Below, in pieces: positions 62,596-64,000 of a DNA stretch of 64,000 nt. Each line of letters starts with the position of its first letter. The first letter of the stretch is position 1. Both the position numbers and the translations under genes were made by a program. Origin of the DNA: Streptomyces dysideae (GTDB lineage Bacteria > Actinomycetota > Actinomycetes > Streptomycetales > Streptomycetaceae); the NCBI RefSeq assembly GCF_001514305.1, contig NZ_KQ949086.1, positions 62,001 through 126,000 on the forward strand, written 5' to 3'. The notes below the pieces were generated by a model. The model saw only the letters and a program-made list of their open reading frames with translations. It did no database searches and was not told where the DNA came from.

Positions 62596-63498
62596 TCACG
62601 TCTGTGCCGCCTCGCCCAGGGCATCCAGCACAGGCCGGATCAGCGGATGCCCCTCCGCGCCACGCCGTACGGCCGCGAAGACCCGCCGGGTCGGCGCCAC
62701 TCCGTCGACGGGCCGGACGACCACGCCCGTGAGGTCCATGCCACGCAGGGCCGAGCGCGGTACGAGGGCCACCCCCGCGTCCGCCGACGCCAGCGCCACG
62801 ACCGCGCGGAAGTCGTCGGAGGAGTGCTCCAGGCGCGGCTGGAAACCGGCGTTCTCGCAGGCCAGGACCACCACGTCATGGCAGGGATTGCCGGGGTACG
62901 GGCCGATCCACGGGTCCTTGGCCAGCTCCGCGAGCGGCACCTCCTCAGCGTCGGCGAGGCGGTGCGCGACCGGGACGACCGCGTCGAAGGGCTCCGCGTA
63001 CAGCGGGACGTGGCTGAGGCGGGGGTCGTCGGCGGGCGGCGCCCCGCGGTACTCGACGGCCACCGCGACGTCGACCTGCCGGTCCAGCACCATCGGCAGG
63101 CTGGCGTCGCCCTCGGCGTCCTGGACGCGGAGGCGGATGCCGGGCGCCGAGGCGGCGAGGCGGGCCACGGCGGGCGCGACGACCTGGGCGATGCCGGTGG
63201 CGAAGGAGGCGACGGTGACGGTGCCGGCCGCGCCCGAGCTGTACGCCGCCAACTCGGCCTCTGCGCGCTCCAGTTGGGCAAGGACGGCGTTGGTGTGGCT
63301 GAGCAGGATCTCACCGGCCGGGGTCAGCCGTACGCCCTTCGCGCCGCGCTCGACCAGGCGGTGGCCGGTCTCCTGCTCGAGAGCGGTCAGCTGCTGGGAG
63401 ACCGCCGACGGCGTGAGATACAGCGCGGCGGCAGCCGCCGTGACCGTGCGGTGGTCGGCCACCGCACGGAGGATGTGGAGCCGCCGCGCTTCGATCAC
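62596..63498 (-). CDS. LysR-family transcriptional regulator
   Basis: The 300-residue protein has the LysR helix-turn-helix (VTAAAAALYLTPSAVSQQLTALEQETGHRLVERG, residues 19-52, given here in shortened reading) and a two-lobed ligand domain (about 90-295). The start is GTG at 63498. It lies next to kbl and may control threonine degradation, but LysR targets are often transcribed divergently and kbl is on the same strand upstream. Confidence 0.9.
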   Translation of the reverse strand: MIEARRLHILRAVADHRTVTAAAAALYLTPSAVSQQLTALEQETGHRLVERGAKGVRLTPAGEILLSHTNAVLAQLERAEAELAAYSSGAAGTVTVASFATGIAQVVAPAVARLAASAPGIRLRVQDAEGDASLPMVLDRQVDVAVAVEYRGAPPADDPRLSHVPLYAEPFDAVVPVAHRLADAEEVPLAELAKDPWIGPYPGNPCHDVVVLACENAGFQPRLEHSSDDFRAVVALASADAGVALVPRSALRGMDLTGVVVRPVDGVAPTRRVFAAVRRGAEGHPLIRPVLDALGEAAQT

Positions 63499-63535
63499 GG
63501 GATCGATTGTCTCAAATGCCCCCTGCGCCCCCCGC

Positions 63536-64000
63536 TCAGCCCTCCAGCTCCGCCCGCGCCGCCACGAAGGCGTCCACCACGCGGTTCACGTCCTCCGTCG
63601 AGTGCGCGGCCGACAGCTGCACCCGGATCCGGGCCTGGCCCTGCGGTACGACCGGGTACGAGAAGCCGATCACGTACACGCCCCGCTCCAGCAGCAGCTC
63701 CGCCATGCGGGCCGCCTTCGCCGCGTCGCCGATCATCACAGGTGCGATGGCGTGGTCACCGGGGAGGATGTCGAAGCCCGCGTCCGTCATACGTTGGCGG
63801 AACAGGGCGGTGTTCGCGGCGAGCTTCTCCCGCAGGTCCCCCGCCGACTCCAGCAGGTCGAGCACCTTCAGGGAGGCCGCGGCGATCACCGGGGCCAGGG
63901 TGTTCGAGAAGAGGTACGGGCGGGAGCGCTGGCGCAGCAGGGCGACGATCTCCGCGCGGGCCGCCACATAGCCGCCCGACGCGCCGCCCAGCGCCTTGCC
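63536..64000 (-). CDS. kbl: 2-amino-3-ketobutyrate CoA ligase, C-terminal part
   Basis: The frame is open to the window edge and the gene is cut there. The last ~154 residues include GKALGGASGGYVAARAE, with the PLP lysine at the edge, RQRSRPYLFSNTLAPVIAAA, and GQARIRVQLSAAHSTEDVNR, all as in Kbl. The enzyme splits 2-amino-3-ketobutyrate with CoA into glycine and acetyl-CoA, the second step of threonine breakdown. It identifies the right flank as core chromosome. Confidence 0.93.
   Translation of the reverse strand, partial: GKALGGASGGYVAARAEIVALLRQRSRPYLFSNTLAPVIAAASLKVLDLLESAGDLREKLAANTALFRQRMTDAGFDILPGDHAIAPVMIGDAAKAARMAELLLERGVYVIGFSYPVVPQGQARIRVQLSAAHSTEDVNRVVDAFVAARAELEG

Overview
High G+C, actinobacterial codon use, leaderless-to-GGAGG ribosome binding sites, GTG starts and gene families such as DUF1918, DUF1876, baeRF and MAB_1171c-type proteins point to a Streptomyces chromosome (family-level inference; no search was run). 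The window divides into an island and a short piece of core chromosome. A 27-bp direct repeat at 142-168 and 60844-60870 is the 3' part of a tRNA-Pro(GGG) gene. The intact tRNA lies at the right (60845-60918, minus strand) and a decayed 3' half at the left (142-184). I read 142-60870 as a ~60.7-kb genomic island inserted at this tRNA. To its right are ordinary core genes: YjbR protein, GNAT acetyltransferase, XRE-cupin regulator, LysR regulator and the 3' part of kbl.

Island, left part (0.2-13.7 kb): broken genes (CPBP protease, quinone oxidoreductase, IS3 orfA, USP, P-type ATPase, V-ATPase subunits) lie among intact stress genes: an ArsR regulator with a small membrane protein, a phosphoribosyltransferase-hydrolase fusion, a PolX DNA polymerase, a baeRF protein, DUF1918 and a CBS-CBS-BON protein. 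From 13.7 to 20.5 kb a tight leftward operon encodes acetyl-CoA synthetase, E1alpha, E1beta and E2 of a 2-oxo-acid dehydrogenase, and an acyl carrier protein, preceded by a zinc alcohol dehydrogenase.

Island, centre (20.7-41.3 kb): USP proteins, an Rv1733c-like membrane protein, nicotinate phosphoribosyltransferase, DUF1876, Hsp20, a GH65 phosphorylase, a CtpF-like P2-type ATPase, CBS proteins, an NAD-linked formate dehydrogenase (two subunits), and a GAF-PP2C phosphatase coupled to a shrunken IstB-like gene. Island, right part (41.6-60.8 kb): a decayed USP and a decayed baeRF gene, an AAA ATPase, an archaeal-type fructose-1,6-bisphosphate aldolase/phosphatase, CBS proteins, an acyltransferase, a frameshifted FtsH, a long HPF, a hydrolase, an ImmA/IrrE-MAB_1171c-PAP2 cassette, then an insertion-sequence graveyard (IS3, IS21, an intact IS256).

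Taken together the island resembles the mycobacterial DosR (dormancy) regulon and the streptomycete OsdR regulon moved onto a mobile platform. It has ribosome hibernation (HPF, DUF1876), chaperone and protease functions (Hsp20, FtsH), adenylate sensing (USP, CBS), NAD salvage, formate oxidation, acetate and pyruvate activation, gluconeogenesis and polysaccharide phosphorolysis. Several intergenic regions carry a DevR-like palindrome (GGCCGA-N3/4-GNCCC type), but no DevR/OsdR regulator or integrase is present, so control would have to come from the host chromosome. Many genes are frameshifted by single bases; whether this is decay or sequencing error cannot be told from the sequence alone.
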